Of a stretch of DNA of 37,215 nt, positions 1 through 7,366 are shown one piece after another. The translations under genes and the position numbers were made by a program. Source of the DNA: CAISDA01 sp050258555. Its GTDB lineage: Bacteria; Bacteroidota; Ignavibacteria; UBA10030; UBA8401. The notes under the pieces are model-generated. The model did not search any database and was not told the DNA's origin. It saw only the letters and a program-made list of their open reading frames with translations. The stretch spans positions 1-37,215 of the forward strand of contig JBLMZA010000036.1 in NCBI GenBank assembly GCA_050258555.1, given 5' to 3'. Each line of letters starts with the position of its first letter. Positions within the stretch are counted from its first letter, which is position 1.

Positions 1-921
1 GCGCAGCCTCAGGCCGCGCCGACACCGGCCGAGGCAGCCGGACGCGTGAAGATCTCGCCCCTGGCCAGAAAGCTCGCCGATGAAAAGATGATCGATCTTT
101 CCCGGTTGAAAGGAAGCGGTCCGGGCGGCCGCATCGTCAAGCGCGACATCGAAGAGTATGCGCCGGCTGCAGAGCCGGCCGCTGCCGAACCGACGGCGCA
201 GGCAAAGGCCGCAAGCCGTCCCTCTCCGGCATTCGTGTCGGGAGAAACGCGCGAGGTGCCGCTGTCGCTCATGCGCAAGACGATCGCCAAGCGTCTGGTC
301 GAGAGCAAGACCACCGCGCCGCATTTCTATCTCACGGTCGATGTGGACATGAAGCCGGCGGCCGACTTCCGCGCCGCGCTCAACGCGCCGGGAGAGGTGA
401 AGATCAGCTTCAACGACATCGTGGTCAAGGCCTGCGCGCTGGCGCTGCGGCAGCACCCGGAGGTGAATGCCTCCTTCACGCCCGAAAAGATCCTCCTGCA
501 CGGCGCGATCCATGTGGGCGTGGCCGTGGCCATCGAGGATGGGCTCATCACGCCGGTGATCCGCAATGCGGACATGAAGGGGCTCGGACAGATCTCGGCA
601 GAGACGAAAGAGATGGCCGGGCGCGCCCGTGAAAAGAAGCTGAAGCCGGAAGAATTCACCGGCGGCACATTCACCGTCTCGAATCTCGGCATGTACGGGA
701 TCGAAAGTTTTTCGGCGATCATCAATCCGCCCGAAGGCGCGATCCTTGCGGTGGGAGCGATCGCCGATGTGCCGGTGGTCGAAGACGGACGCCTCACAAT
801 CGGCAGCCGCATGAAGCTGACGCTCTCGGTCGATCACCGCGTGGTGGACGGCGCGGCCGGCGCGCGCTTCCTGCAGACGCTCAGGAAATACCTCGAGCAT
901 CCGACCATGCTCGCGCTCTGA
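1..921 (+). CDS. pdhC: 2-oxoacid dehydrogenase complex E2 (dihydrolipoamide acetyltransferase), 3' part
   Basis: This is the C-terminal 306 codons of a gene open at the left window edge. It begins in an Ala/Pro-rich linker, followed by a peripheral subunit-binding domain (about residues 16-53 of the fragment, with SPLARKLA and GSGPGGRIVKRDI) that docks E1/E3. A second Ala/Pro linker leads into the chloramphenicol-acetyltransferase-like catalytic domain. The catalytic motif DHRVVDG is present, with His at fragment residue 279. The lipoyl domain(s) must lie upstream, outside the window. The enzyme transfers the acyl group from lipoamide to CoA in the cytoplasmic multienzyme complex. Pyruvate as the substrate is the most likely reading, but branched-chain or 2-oxoglutarate versions cannot be excluded from this fragment, so the symbol is tentative. 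A GTG at 46 could be mistaken for a start but lies inside the binding domain. Confidence 0.93.
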   Translation, partial: AQPQAAPTPAEAAGRVKISPLARKLADEKMIDLSRLKGSGPGGRIVKRDIEEYAPAAEPAAAEPTAQAKAASRPSPAFVSGETREVPLSLMRKTIAKRLVESKTTAPHFYLTVDVDMKPAADFRAALNAPGEVKISFNDIVVKACALALRQHPEVNASFTPEKILLHGAIHVGVAVAIEDGLITPVIRNADMKGLGQISAETKEMAGRAREKKLKPEEFTGGTFTVSNLGMYGIESFSAIINPPEGAILAVGAIADVPVVEDGRLTIGSRMKLTLSVDHRVVDGAAGARFLQTLRKYLEHPTMLAL

Positions 922-956
922 CTTTTTTGTGTCAAGATTATTTTGCAAATTAGGAC

Positions 957-985
957 TTGATTTTTATCGGAATAATTGATAAATT
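957..985 (+). promoter_or_regulatory. candidate promoter for rplM operon
   Basis: The 116-bp gap after the E2 gene is sharply AT-rich compared with its neighbours. It holds TTGATT at 957-962 and TAAATT at 980-985 with a 17-nt spacer, about 50 nt before the rplM start. The match is moderate (4 of 6 in each box). I saw no stronger alternative in the gap, and no clear terminator for the E2 gene. Confidence 0.4.
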
Positions 986-1037
986 TTGAAACTTTTAGAA
1001 TTGCAGTTTTCCATATTTTCAGAATCAGGAGACGATC

Positions 1038-1484
1038 GTGGCTTTCGGTGATAAAAGCACATATTTTTTCAAGCAATCCGAACTGGAACAGAAATGGTTC
1101 GTGGTTGATGCCAACGGTCAAACGTTAGGCCGCCTTGCAACGGAAGTTGCGCGCATTCTGCGCGGCAAGCACAAACCTTCTTTTACCCCCAACGCCGATG
1201 CCGGCGATTTCGTCGTGATCATCAATGCAGAAAAGATCCGCATCACGGGCAAGCGCGCTGAAATGAAAGAGTATTTCCGCTATTCGGGATATCCCGGCGG
1301 CCAGACATTCGCGAAGTACAAGGATGTGCTGAAGTCGCATCCCGAGCGCATCCTCGAGCATGCCGTGCGCGGCATGATTCCGCACACGCGCCTTGGCCGG
1401 AAGATTTTCTCGAAACTCAAAGTGTACGCAGGCCCCGAGCATCCGCATGCATCGCAGAAGCCCGCGCCGCTTTCATTTAACTAA
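1038..1484 (+). CDS. rplM: 50S ribosomal protein L13
   Basis: A 148-residue protein of the usual length for L13, an early-assembling 23S rRNA-binding protein of the large subunit. Recognisable L13 signatures are WFVVDANGQTLGRLAT near the N-terminus, the GDFVVIINAEKIRITG segment, and AVRGMIPHTRLGR with YAGPEHPH near the C-terminus. The start is GTG at 1038, chosen because AGGAGA lies about 6 nt upstream (1027-1032) and the protein begins as the family does. It is followed after 30 nt by rpsI, the widely conserved L13-S9 pair, so the two are almost certainly co-transcribed. Confidence 0.97.
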   Translation: MAFGDKSTYFFKQSELEQKWFVVDANGQTLGRLATEVARILRGKHKPSFTPNADAGDFVVIINAEKIRITGKRAEMKEYFRYSGYPGGQTFAKYKDVLKSHPERILEHAVRGMIPHTRLGRKIFSKLKVYAGPEHPHASQKPAPLSFN

Positions 1485-1514
1485 TATTCAACACAGCTTC
1501 GCAAAAGGAAGAGA

Positions 1515-1907
1515 ATGCCTCATCAAGCGATTAATGCCGTCGGCCGCCGCAAAACATCGGTTGCCCGCGTCTACTTGAAAAACGGAACCGGTGTCATCAC
1601 CGTGAACGATCGTCCGTTCGAAACCTATTTCCCGTTGGAAACATTCCGCAACGCCATTTTGAATCCGCTGAACGTGACCGAGACGCTCGGCAAGTACGAC
1701 GTCCAGGTGAACGTGAACGGCGGAGGCTCCGCCGGCCAGGCCGGCGCCGTGACGCTTGCCATCGCCCGCGCGCTTGTTTCGACGAACGAAGAGTTCCGCT
1801 CGCCGCTGCGCCAGCACGGATTGTTGACGCGCGATCCCCGTATGGTGGAACGCAAGAAATACGGACAGAAGAAGGCCCGTAAACGGTTCCAGTTCTCCAA
1901 ACGTTAA
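1515..1907 (+). CDS. rpsI: 30S ribosomal protein S9
   Basis: A 130-residue S9 protein. The N-terminal AVGRRKTSVARVYLKNGTG is the family signature, and the basic tail ending KKARKRFQFSKR is the C-terminal extension that reaches the P-site tRNA in the small subunit. An AAAGGAAG Shine-Dalgarno-like stretch sits just before the ATG. It is the second gene of the rplM-rpsI pair; the next gene, rpsB, is 182 nt further on and separated by a structured leader. Confidence 0.97.
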   Translation: MPHQAINAVGRRKTSVARVYLKNGTGVITVNDRPFETYFPLETFRNAILNPLNVTETLGKYDVQVNVNGGGSAGQAGAVTLAIARALVSTNEEFRSPLRQHGLLTRDPRMVERKKYGQKKARKRFQFSKR

Positions 1908-1924
1908 TCGTTTCTTTGCTGTGG

Positions 1925-1953
1925 GCAGCGCGGGCGTTCTACGTCCGCGCTGC
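1925..1953 (+). terminator. strong hairpin between rpsI and rpsB (attenuator or weak terminator)
   Basis: GCAGCGCGGGCGT at 1925-1937 can pair with ACGTCCGCGCTGC at 1941-1953: 13 base pairs with one G-U, around a 3-nt loop. The downstream sequence is only mildly T-rich, so a classical intrinsic terminator is not certain. It may be an attenuator or a processing/stability element separating the L13-S9 and S2-EF-Ts portions of the operon. Confidence 0.55.
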
Positions 1954-1988
1954 GTCGTTATTGCTACCATCAAACATACGGTCCGACC

Positions 1989-2009
1989 GAAACGGAAGTG
2001 TCCGGTTTC
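1989..2009 (+). promoter_or_regulatory. small hairpin in the rpsB leader
   Basis: GAAAC-GGA (1989-1996) can pair with TCCGGTTTC (2001-2009), with one bulged C, in the RNA leader about 80 nt before the rpsB start. Ribosomal protein S2 is known in other bacteria to autoregulate through its own leader. Whether this hairpin serves that role is inference only. Confidence 0.3.
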
Positions 2010-2089
2010 CCCGCTCAGGGCGAACAGGGCTCCGCGACGGAATGACGGCCGTAGAAGACATCAACTAACATAAAGACACAAGGAGCACT

Positions 2090-2824
2090 ATGCCTCGCGT
2101 AGAACTTGCCGATCTGCTTTCGTCCGGTGCACACTTCGGACATCTTACCCGCCGCTGGAACCCCAAGATGAAGCCCTATATCTTCATGGAGCGGAACGGG
2201 ATCCACATCATCGACCTTAAGAAAACACAGGACCTGCTTGACGAGGCCTGCAACGCCATCGCCAACCTGGCGGCCGAAGGAAAGAAAGTGCTGTTTGTCG
2301 GCACGAAGAAACAGGCCAAGGAAGTCGTCCGCGCCGAAGCCGAACGCGCCGGACAGTTCTATATCTGCGAACGCTGGCTCGGCGGCGCGCTCACGAACTT
2401 CACGACGATCCGCAAGAGCGTGAAGCGCCTGACGAACATCCAGAAGATGGAAACCGACGGCACGTTCGACAAGATCACGAAGAAGGAAGGCCTCTTCCTC
2501 ACGCGCGAAAAGGACAAGCTGAATTCCGTGCTCTCCGGCGTCGTCGAGATGACGCGCCTGCCCGGCGCCCTCTTCGTCGTCGACGTGAAGAAGGAAGCGA
2601 TTGCGGTGAAGGAAGCCAAAAAGCTCGGCATCCCGGTCTTTGCGATCGTCGATACGAACTGCGATCCCGATGACATCGACTACGTCATTCCGGCAAACGA
2701 CGACGCCCTGAAATCGATCCAGATGATCACCAAGGCGGTTGCCGATGCCTTGAGCGAAGGACGCGAGCGCGCCAATGCGGCGGCCGTGATCGACGAGAAA
2801 GAAAAAGTCGAAGAGAAGAAGTAA
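2090..2824 (+). CDS. rpsB: 30S ribosomal protein S2
   Basis: A 244-residue S2 protein. Family landmarks are LLSSGAHFGHLTRRWNPKM near the N-terminus, the FVGTKKQAKE segment, ERWLGGALTNFTTI, and the C-terminal PVFAIVDTNCDPDDIDYVIPANDDA. S2 is added late to the 30S subunit and is needed for S1 binding and initiation on structured mRNAs. The ATG is preceded by AAGGAG at 2080-2085. It sits in the conserved rpsB-tsf pair. The C-terminal tail is short and highly charged (EKEKVEEKK), as is common. Confidence 0.97.
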   Translation: MPRVELADLLSSGAHFGHLTRRWNPKMKPYIFMERNGIHIIDLKKTQDLLDEACNAIANLAAEGKKVLFVGTKKQAKEVVRAEAERAGQFYICERWLGGALTNFTTIRKSVKRLTNIQKMETDGTFDKITKKEGLFLTREKDKLNSVLSGVVEMTRLPGALFVVDVKKEAIAVKEAKKLGIPVFAIVDTNCDPDDIDYVIPANDDALKSIQMITKAVADALSEGRERANAAAVIDEKEKVEEKK

Positions 2825-2874
2825 GCGAGCAGTCTCCCTCTCCCATACATATTGAAACATACGAGTGTACGTCT

Positions 2875-3708
2875 ATGGCTATCACAAGTGAAATTGTCAA
2901 GAAGCTGCGCGATAAGACCGGCGCAGGAATGATGGATTGCAAGAAGGCCCTCGAAGCCACCAACGGCGACATGGATGCGGCCGTCGATTATCTGCGCAAG
3001 AAGGGCGCCGCCACCGCCGAGAAGCGCGCCGACCGCGTCGCCAACCAGGGCATGGTCGTCGCCAAGCTGTCGGATGACCGCAAGAAGGGCGCGATGGTCG
3101 AAGTCAACTGCGAAACCGACTTCGTGGCGCGCGGCGAGGATTTCTCGAACTTCGCATCGAAGATCGCCGAGATCGTCTACGCCAGCGCACCGGCATCGCT
3201 CGAGGCGCTGAACGAGCTTCCGTACGAGGACGGCAAGAAGGTCTCCGAAATGCTCTCCGAACTCACCGGCAAGATCGGCGAGAAGCTGCAGATCAAACAG
3301 TTCGACGTGCTGAATGCGGGCGCGGGCTTCCTGGAAGCCTACATCCACATGGGCGCGAAGATCGGCGTGCTCATCGAGTTGAACGCCGAGAATACGACGG
3401 ACAACGTCCGCCTTGCGCGCGATATCGCGATGCAGGTGGCCGCCATGAGCCCGATCGTCGTCTCGCGCGAGCAGGTCTCGAAAGAGACGATCGAGAAGGA
3501 ACTCGAGATCTACCGCACGCAGGCCAAGAATGAAGGCAAGCCCGATCAGATCGCCGATAAGATCGCGACCGGCCGCCTCGAGAAATTCTACCAGGAATTC
3601 GTGCTGCTCGAGCAGAGCTTCATCAAGGACGCCGGCAAGTCGATTAAAGACCTGCTCGCCCCGAACGTGTCGATACAGCAGTTCAAGCGGTATCAGCTCG
3701 GCGCATAA
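2875..3708 (+). CDS. tsf: elongation factor Ts
   Basis: A 277-residue EF-Ts, the guanine nucleotide exchange factor that recycles EF-Tu-GDP. The N-terminal UBA-like domain carries VKKLRDKTGAGMMDCKKAL and the core has the signature EVNCETDFVAR; both are diagnostic. It follows rpsB after 50 nt. No convincing Shine-Dalgarno sequence precedes the ATG, although the start matches the family N-terminus exactly. That suggests initiation driven by other features, as is common in the Bacteroidota-related phyla. A strong terminator follows the stop codon. Confidence 0.97.
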   Translation: MAITSEIVKKLRDKTGAGMMDCKKALEATNGDMDAAVDYLRKKGAATAEKRADRVANQGMVVAKLSDDRKKGAMVEVNCETDFVARGEDFSNFASKIAEIVYASAPASLEALNELPYEDGKKVSEMLSELTGKIGEKLQIKQFDVLNAGAGFLEAYIHMGAKIGVLIELNAENTTDNVRLARDIAMQVAAMSPIVVSREQVSKETIEKELEIYRTQAKNEGKPDQIADKIATGRLEKFYQEFVLLEQSFIKDAGKSIKDLLAPNVSIQQFKRYQLGA

Positions 3709-3723
3709 TCCTTCTTTTCTTTC

Positions 3724-3757
3724 AGAAAGGTCTCACGCAAATGAGACCTTTCTTTTT
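3724..3757 (+). terminator. intrinsic terminator after tsf
   Basis: Perfect 12-bp stem AGAAAGGTCTCA (3724-3735) with TGAGACCTTTCT (3742-3753), 6-nt loop, followed directly by TTTT. It ends the rpsB-tsf transcript and splits it from pyrH-frr. The A-rich start of the stem could also give some function on the other strand. Confidence 0.87.
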
Positions 3758-3775
3758 GTCCTTTAAGTCCTTTAA
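3758..3775 (+). repeat. tandem 9-bp direct repeat upstream of pyrH
   Basis: GTCCTTTAA occurs twice back to back (3758-3766 and 3767-3775) in the only 35 nt between the tsf terminator and the pyrH start. No standard -35/-10 pair is evident there, so the repeat is noted as a possible regulatory element or simple chance duplication. Confidence 0.5.
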
Positions 3776-3792
3776 CACGGAAAATTACACGT

Positions 3793-4527
3793 ATGGCAGT
3801 ACCAAAATATAAACGCATCCTGCTGAAGCTGTCGGGCGAAGCGCTCATGGGCGACCAGGAGTTCGGCATCGACTCGAAAGTGCTCAGCCAGTATGCGGAA
3901 GAGATCAAAACCGTCCAGTCGCTCGGCGTCCAGGTCGGCATCGTCATCGGCGGAGGCAACATCTACCGCGGAGTCGAAAAGTCATCCGACGGCATCGACA
4001 AAGTCACGGGCGACCACATGGGCATGCTCGCCACCGTCATCAACGCCCTGGCGCTGCAGAACGCGCTCGAGCATCACGGCGTCTACACGCGCTGCCAGAC
4101 GGCCATCAACATGGAGCGCATCGCCGAGCCGTACATCCGGCGCCGCGCGATCCGCCATCTGGAGAAGGGACGCATCGTGATCTTCGCGGCCGGCACCGGC
4201 AATCCCTACTTCACCACCGACACGGCCGCCGTGCTCCGCGGCATCGAGATCGAAGCCGACATCATCGTGAAGGGCACGCGCGTCGACGGCATCTATGATT
4301 CGGACCCCGAGAAGAATCCCGATGCGGTGCGCTTCCCGCTCATCTCCTTCGACGATGTGTTCCGCAAGGGACTCAAGATCATGGACATGACGGCCATCAC
4401 GCTCTGCAAAGAGAACGCGCTTCCGATTGCGGTCTTCAACATGAATGTGCCGCAGAACCTGAAGCGCCTCGTGCTCGGGGAAGAGATCGGCACGACAGTC
4501 AATAGTTCAGCTCCAACAGTCAACTAA
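3793..4527 (+). CDS. pyrH: uridylate (UMP) kinase
   Basis: A 244-residue bacterial UMP kinase of the amino-acid-kinase fold, which phosphorylates UMP to UDP with ATP in pyrimidine nucleotide synthesis and typically works as a hexamer regulated by GTP and UTP. Visible signatures are YKRILLKLSGEALMG at the N-terminus, the glycine-rich IVIGGGNIYRG, GTGNPYFTTDTAA, and VKGTRVDGIYDSDP. The start is ATG at 3793, which fits the family N-terminus; no clear ribosome binding site is seen. It is followed by frr after 18 nt, the widely conserved pyrH-frr pair. A terminator lies between tsf and pyrH, so it should have its own promoter or depend on read-through. Confidence 0.97.
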   Translation: MAVPKYKRILLKLSGEALMGDQEFGIDSKVLSQYAEEIKTVQSLGVQVGIVIGGGNIYRGVEKSSDGIDKVTGDHMGMLATVINALALQNALEHHGVYTRCQTAINMERIAEPYIRRRAIRHLEKGRIVIFAAGTGNPYFTTDTAAVLRGIEIEADIIVKGTRVDGIYDSDPEKNPDAVRFPLISFDDVFRKGLKIMDMTAITLCKENALPIAVFNMNVPQNLKRLVLGEEIGTTVNSSAPTVN

Positions 4528-4545
4528 TCCGGGAGGAGTGCACGT

Positions 4546-5103
4546 ATGCTCAAGGATATTTTAAAAGAAACCGAAACCCGCATGACGAAGGCCGTCGAAA
4601 GCGTCCGTTCGGAATTGATTAAAATTCGCACGGGAAAAGCGACGACCGCGCTGCTCGATACCGTCAAAGTGGATGCCTACGGCTCGATCATGCCGATCAA
4701 CCAGGTCGGAACCGTCAGCGTCGCCGACATCCATCTCATCACGGTCACGCCGTGGGACAAGAGCCTCCTCCATGCGATCGAAAAAGCCATCATCGCCGCC
4801 AATCTCGGGTTCAATCCGTCGACCGACGGCCAGCTCGTGCGCGTTCCCATTCCGCCCCTGAACGAAGAGCGCCGCAAGGAGCTTGTGAAGCTGACGAAGA
4901 AGTTCGGCGAGGAAGGCAAAGTCGCCGTGCGCAACATCCGACGCGACGAGATGGAGCACCTGAAGAAGGCCGAAAAGGAAGAGCATTTTTCGGAAGACGA
5001 CCGCAAGCGCGGCGAAGCCGATGTCCAGAAATACACGGACAAGGCGATCAAGGACATCGACGGCCTTTTGGCCGCGAAGGAAAAAGAAATTATGGAAGTA
5101 TAG
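4546..5103 (+). CDS. frr: ribosome recycling factor
   Basis: A 185-residue RRF, the tRNA-shaped protein that with EF-G splits post-termination ribosomes. Diagnostic segments are SELIKIRTGKATTALLD, the VDAYGSIMPINQVGTVSV stretch, ITVTPWDKSLL, and the C-terminal three-helix part with VRNIRRDEMEHLKK. The start is ATG at 4546 with a strong GGGAGGAG at 4531-4538. It is the last gene of the translation block and is closed by an intrinsic terminator 34 nt after the stop. Confidence 0.97.
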   Translation: MLKDILKETETRMTKAVESVRSELIKIRTGKATTALLDTVKVDAYGSIMPINQVGTVSVADIHLITVTPWDKSLLHAIEKAIIAANLGFNPSTDGQLVRVPIPPLNEERRKELVKLTKKFGEEGKVAVRNIRRDEMEHLKKAEKEEHFSEDDRKRGEADVQKYTDKAIKDIDGLLAAKEKEIMEV

Positions 5104-5135
5104 TTGGTTTCTTTGTGCGGTTTTTTCTATTTTTC

Positions 5136-5171
5136 AGCCTCATCCGGCGTGTGTGCGGATGAGGCTTTTTT
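5136..5171 (+). terminator. intrinsic terminator after frr
   Basis: Eleven-bp stem AGCCTCATCCG (5136-5146) with CGGATGAGGCT (5156-5166), 9-nt loop, then a run of T to 5171. It ends the pyrH-frr transcript and isolates the PspC-domain genes downstream. Confidence 0.9.
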
Positions 5172-5215
5172 ATTGCCGGTTCCGTGCAACATTCGGGGCC
5201 GGACCGCGTAAAATA

Positions 5216-5243
5216 TTGCAGAGGAACATCATACATCTATTCT
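5216..5243 (+). promoter_or_regulatory. candidate promoter for PspC-domain operon
   Basis: TTGCAG (5216-5221) and TATTCT (5238-5243) are spaced by 16 nt, about 20 nt before the PspC gene start. An imperfect inverted repeat, TGCAACATT (5185-5193) and AATATTGCA (5212-5220), overlaps the -35 box and could be a regulator site or a hairpin. The box matches are moderate. Confidence 0.35.
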
Positions 5244-5264
5244 TCCGAGAAAGGCAGGACATCC

Positions 5265-5978
5265 ATGGAACCCCGACGACTCTACCGTTCACAAACCAAT
5301 AAAATCATCGCCGGCGTGTGCGGGGGATATGCCGAATATTTCGATGTCGATCCGGTGATCATGCGTCTCTTGTTCGTGCTCCTGGCGTTTTTCGGAGGAT
5401 CGGGGTTCCTGATCTACATTGCATCGATGATCCTCATTCCGAAGCGGCCGCTCGATCTGTCGGGAGCGGAGGGGGCGGCCGGTCCCGCTCCCGCGGCTGA
5501 TGCGCGCGTCAACATCCGGTTCATTCTCGGAGCCGTATTGATCGCCTTCGGCGTGCTGTTTCTGCTCTCGAACCTCGGCCTTTTCGCATTCATGCACGCA
5601 TGGGATATGTCATGGGAATTCGTCTTTCCCATTCTCCTGATCCTGCTCGGCATGGCGATCATCTATTACCGGCAAAACGAGCCGGTGCCGGAACCGACGA
5701 TCATCGACACGACCGCCGCCGGCGGCGCGGAAGTCCCGCCGGCATCGGAGCCCGCTCAGCCCTTTTCGCGTGCGCCGCGCCAGTTGCGCCGTTCGATACG
5801 CGACAGAAAGATCTTCGGCGTCTGCGGCGGACTGGCGGAATATTTTTCAATCGATGCGAATCTGACGCGCATTCTCTACGTCATTCTGTGCCTGGCAACA
5901 GGCGGCGCGGGCATCCTGCTGTATTTCATCCTTGCTCTGTTGGTGCCCGATGAACGCTATGTGAAGACGCAGCCGTAA
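5265..5978 (+). CDS. membrane protein with two PspC domains flanking a LiaF-like TM region
   Basis: A 237-residue membrane protein. Residues 3-62 form one PspC domain (IIAGVCGGYAEYF then a hydrophobic segment) and residues 173-231 a second (IFGVCGGLAEYF then a hydrophobic segment). Between them, about residues 84-135, is a two-helix stretch (FILGAVLIAFGVLFLLSNLGL and a WEFVFPILLILLGM segment) like the TM region of LiaF/DUF5668 proteins. PspC proteins sense or respond to inner-membrane stress in the phage-shock response; LiaF-type proteins act in cell-envelope stress signalling. The start at 5265 is preferred over an in-frame ATG at 5184 because the extra 27 residues are not family-like and because GGCAGGA precedes 5265. 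The next gene lies 59 nt downstream. I see no pspA or pspF homologue here. Confidence 0.85.
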   Translation: MEPRRLYRSQTNKIIAGVCGGYAEYFDVDPVIMRLLFVLLAFFGGSGFLIYIASMILIPKRPLDLSGAEGAAGPAPAADARVNIRFILGAVLIAFGVLFLLSNLGLFAFMHAWDMSWEFVFPILLILLGMAIIYYRQNEPVPEPTIIDTTAAGGAEVPPASEPAQPFSRAPRQLRRSIRDRKIFGVCGGLAEYFSIDANLTRILYVILCLATGGAGILLYFILALLVPDERYVKTQP

Positions 5979-6037
5979 CAAACCATTCCACGCATACGCA
6001 CTGCATAAAAAAGGATTTCTCCGGAGGAGGTTTTTTT

Positions 6038-6550
6038 ATGAGCCGTGAACAACGAAACCGTGTTTCCCTGATCGGCGCCATTCTTGTCCTGATCGGCGTC
6101 GCGCTCCTGCTTCGCCAGATGCACATACTCGAGATCAGCGCGAAAAAACTCTTATGGATCGCGCTGGCGCTCTATGGCGCCGCAACGGTGACGCGCTCGT
6201 TCCTGTACGACGTGCGGCAGAAGATCTTCTGGGGCTCGCTGTGCTTCTTTACGGGCATCCTCTTCACGCTGAAGGAATACGGATTCGTCTACGGCTCGGC
6301 GCCGATGTTTCTGCCTGCCGTGCTGGTGATCTTCGGCTTCTCGTTCCTGACGCTCTTCCTCTTCAATGTGCGCGACTGGCATCTTCTGATTCCATCGCTG
6401 CTGTTTCTCGGTCTGGGCGGCGCGCTCATGCTCACCGAACTGCGCATGCTCTATGCCGAGCAGGTCTGGCGCGTCGTGCGGGATTATTGGCCGGTGGCGC
6501 TCATCCTCATGGGCGGAGCGATGCTTCTGCGCCGGCGCACCGCTGCGTGA
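6038..6550 (+). CDS. small multi-pass membrane protein, LiaF/DUF5668-like TM domain
   Basis: A 170-residue, very hydrophobic protein with about five or six predicted membrane segments (roughly residues 9-26, 37-53, 62-80, 87-110, 116-134 and 150-165). The closing motif YWPVALILMGGAMLL resembles the LiaI/LiaF-type TM repeat, and the same theme occurs in the middle of the upstream PspC protein. GGAGGAGG at 6023-6030 is one of the strongest ribosome binding sites in the window. It probably forms an operon with the PspC gene and may act with it in envelope-stress sensing; that role is inference. Its stop lies only 6 nt from the end of the convergent phosphodiesterase gene, with no terminator visible between them. 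Confidence 0.8.
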   Translation: MSREQRNRVSLIGAILVLIGVALLLRQMHILEISAKKLLWIALALYGAATVTRSFLYDVRQKIFWGSLCFFTGILFTLKEYGFVYGSAPMFLPAVLVIFGFSFLTLFLFNVRDWHLLIPSLLFLGLGGALMLTELRMLYAEQVWRVVRDYWPVALILMGGAMLLRRRTAA

Positions 6551-6556
6551 GAAGGG

Positions 6557-7357
6557 CTAGTCTGCAGTGTGATTGATTTCTTCGACGGCTGCGCGGATGA
6601 ACAGGGGATCGTTCGCGATGAGCCCGTCCACCTCCAACTTCAGCATGCGGCGCACATCGCGCTGCGTGCTGATGCCGTACACGAACACCCGGTATCCCGC
6701 CTTGTGCGCATCGCTCACCACATCGTGATTGATCTGGTATTTGCTGCAGACGAATGCCTGCGCATGCGCATGCGCGATGAGCTGTGAAGGGGAGCGGCGG
6801 AAATTCTTCAGGGGATTGAAGAGGATGCCCGTGGCGACAGGCGCGCCGCTCTGATTGATGGCCTTGATGACCTTGTGGTTGAATGAGGTGAACAGCACGC
6901 GGTGCATGCATCGGGCCTTAGCAACCTCCTCGAGCAGCGAGGAGGCCGCCTGATGGACGTCGGTCTTCACGTCGGTCTTGATCTCGACGTTGAAGAGCAT
7001 GCCCCGGGCTGCCAGACGAAGCGCCTCGGAAAGCCGCAGTATCCTCTCGTGCGCATAGCCGCTTCCGAACCATGAGCCGTTGTCGATCCGCCGCAATTCC
7101 GCCGCCGTATACGACCGGACCTCGCCCCGCATCATCGTCGTGCGCCTGATCTTCTTGTCGTGGATCACCATGAAATGGTGGTCGGACGACTCGCGCACAT
7201 CGAGCTCGATCATGTCGGCCCCGGCATCGAGCGCCTTGCGGAAGGCGGCCATCGTGTTCTCCGGCGCCGCATCCGAAAATCCGCGATGGGCAATGATCAG
7301 CGGCTTCGGAAGATGCTCGTCCCACAGTGTGGATGTTTGCGTCGAAGGCGTCGGCAT
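6557..7357 (-). CDS. glycerophosphodiester phosphodiesterase
   Basis: A 266-residue GDPD-family enzyme that hydrolyses glycerophosphodiesters to glycerol-3-phosphate and an alcohol. The TIM-barrel signature is complete: HRG at residues 24-26, APENT at 31-35, Glu51 and Asp53 in ELDV, and HD at 66-67. No signal peptide is visible, so it looks cytoplasmic (UgpQ-like) rather than periplasmic (GlpQ-like). Its start lies 9 nt after the adk stop, so it is probably translated from the rlmN-adk transcript. Such coupling of phospholipid turnover to adenylate kinase has no obvious biochemical logic and may simply be operon packing. Confidence 0.93.
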   Translation of the reverse strand: MPTPSTQTSTLWDEHLPKPLIIAHRGFSDAAPENTMAAFRKALDAGADMIELDVRESSDHHFMVIHDKKIRRTTMMRGEVRSYTAAELRRIDNGSWFGSGYAHERILRLSEALRLAARGMLFNVEIKTDVKTDVHQAASSLLEEVAKARCMHRVLFTSFNHKVIKAINQSGAPVATGILFNPLKNFRRSPSQLIAHAHAQAFVCSKYQINHDVVSDAHKAGYRVFVYGISTQRDVRRMLKLEVDGLIANDPLFIRAAVEEINHTAD

Positions 7358-7366
7358 CCGCGTCTT

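Noticed and set aside
5184..5264. Upstream ATG adding 27 residues to the PspC protein
   Set aside because: The added residues are not PspC-like and would overlap the likely promoter; the ATG at 5265 begins with the normal family N-terminus.
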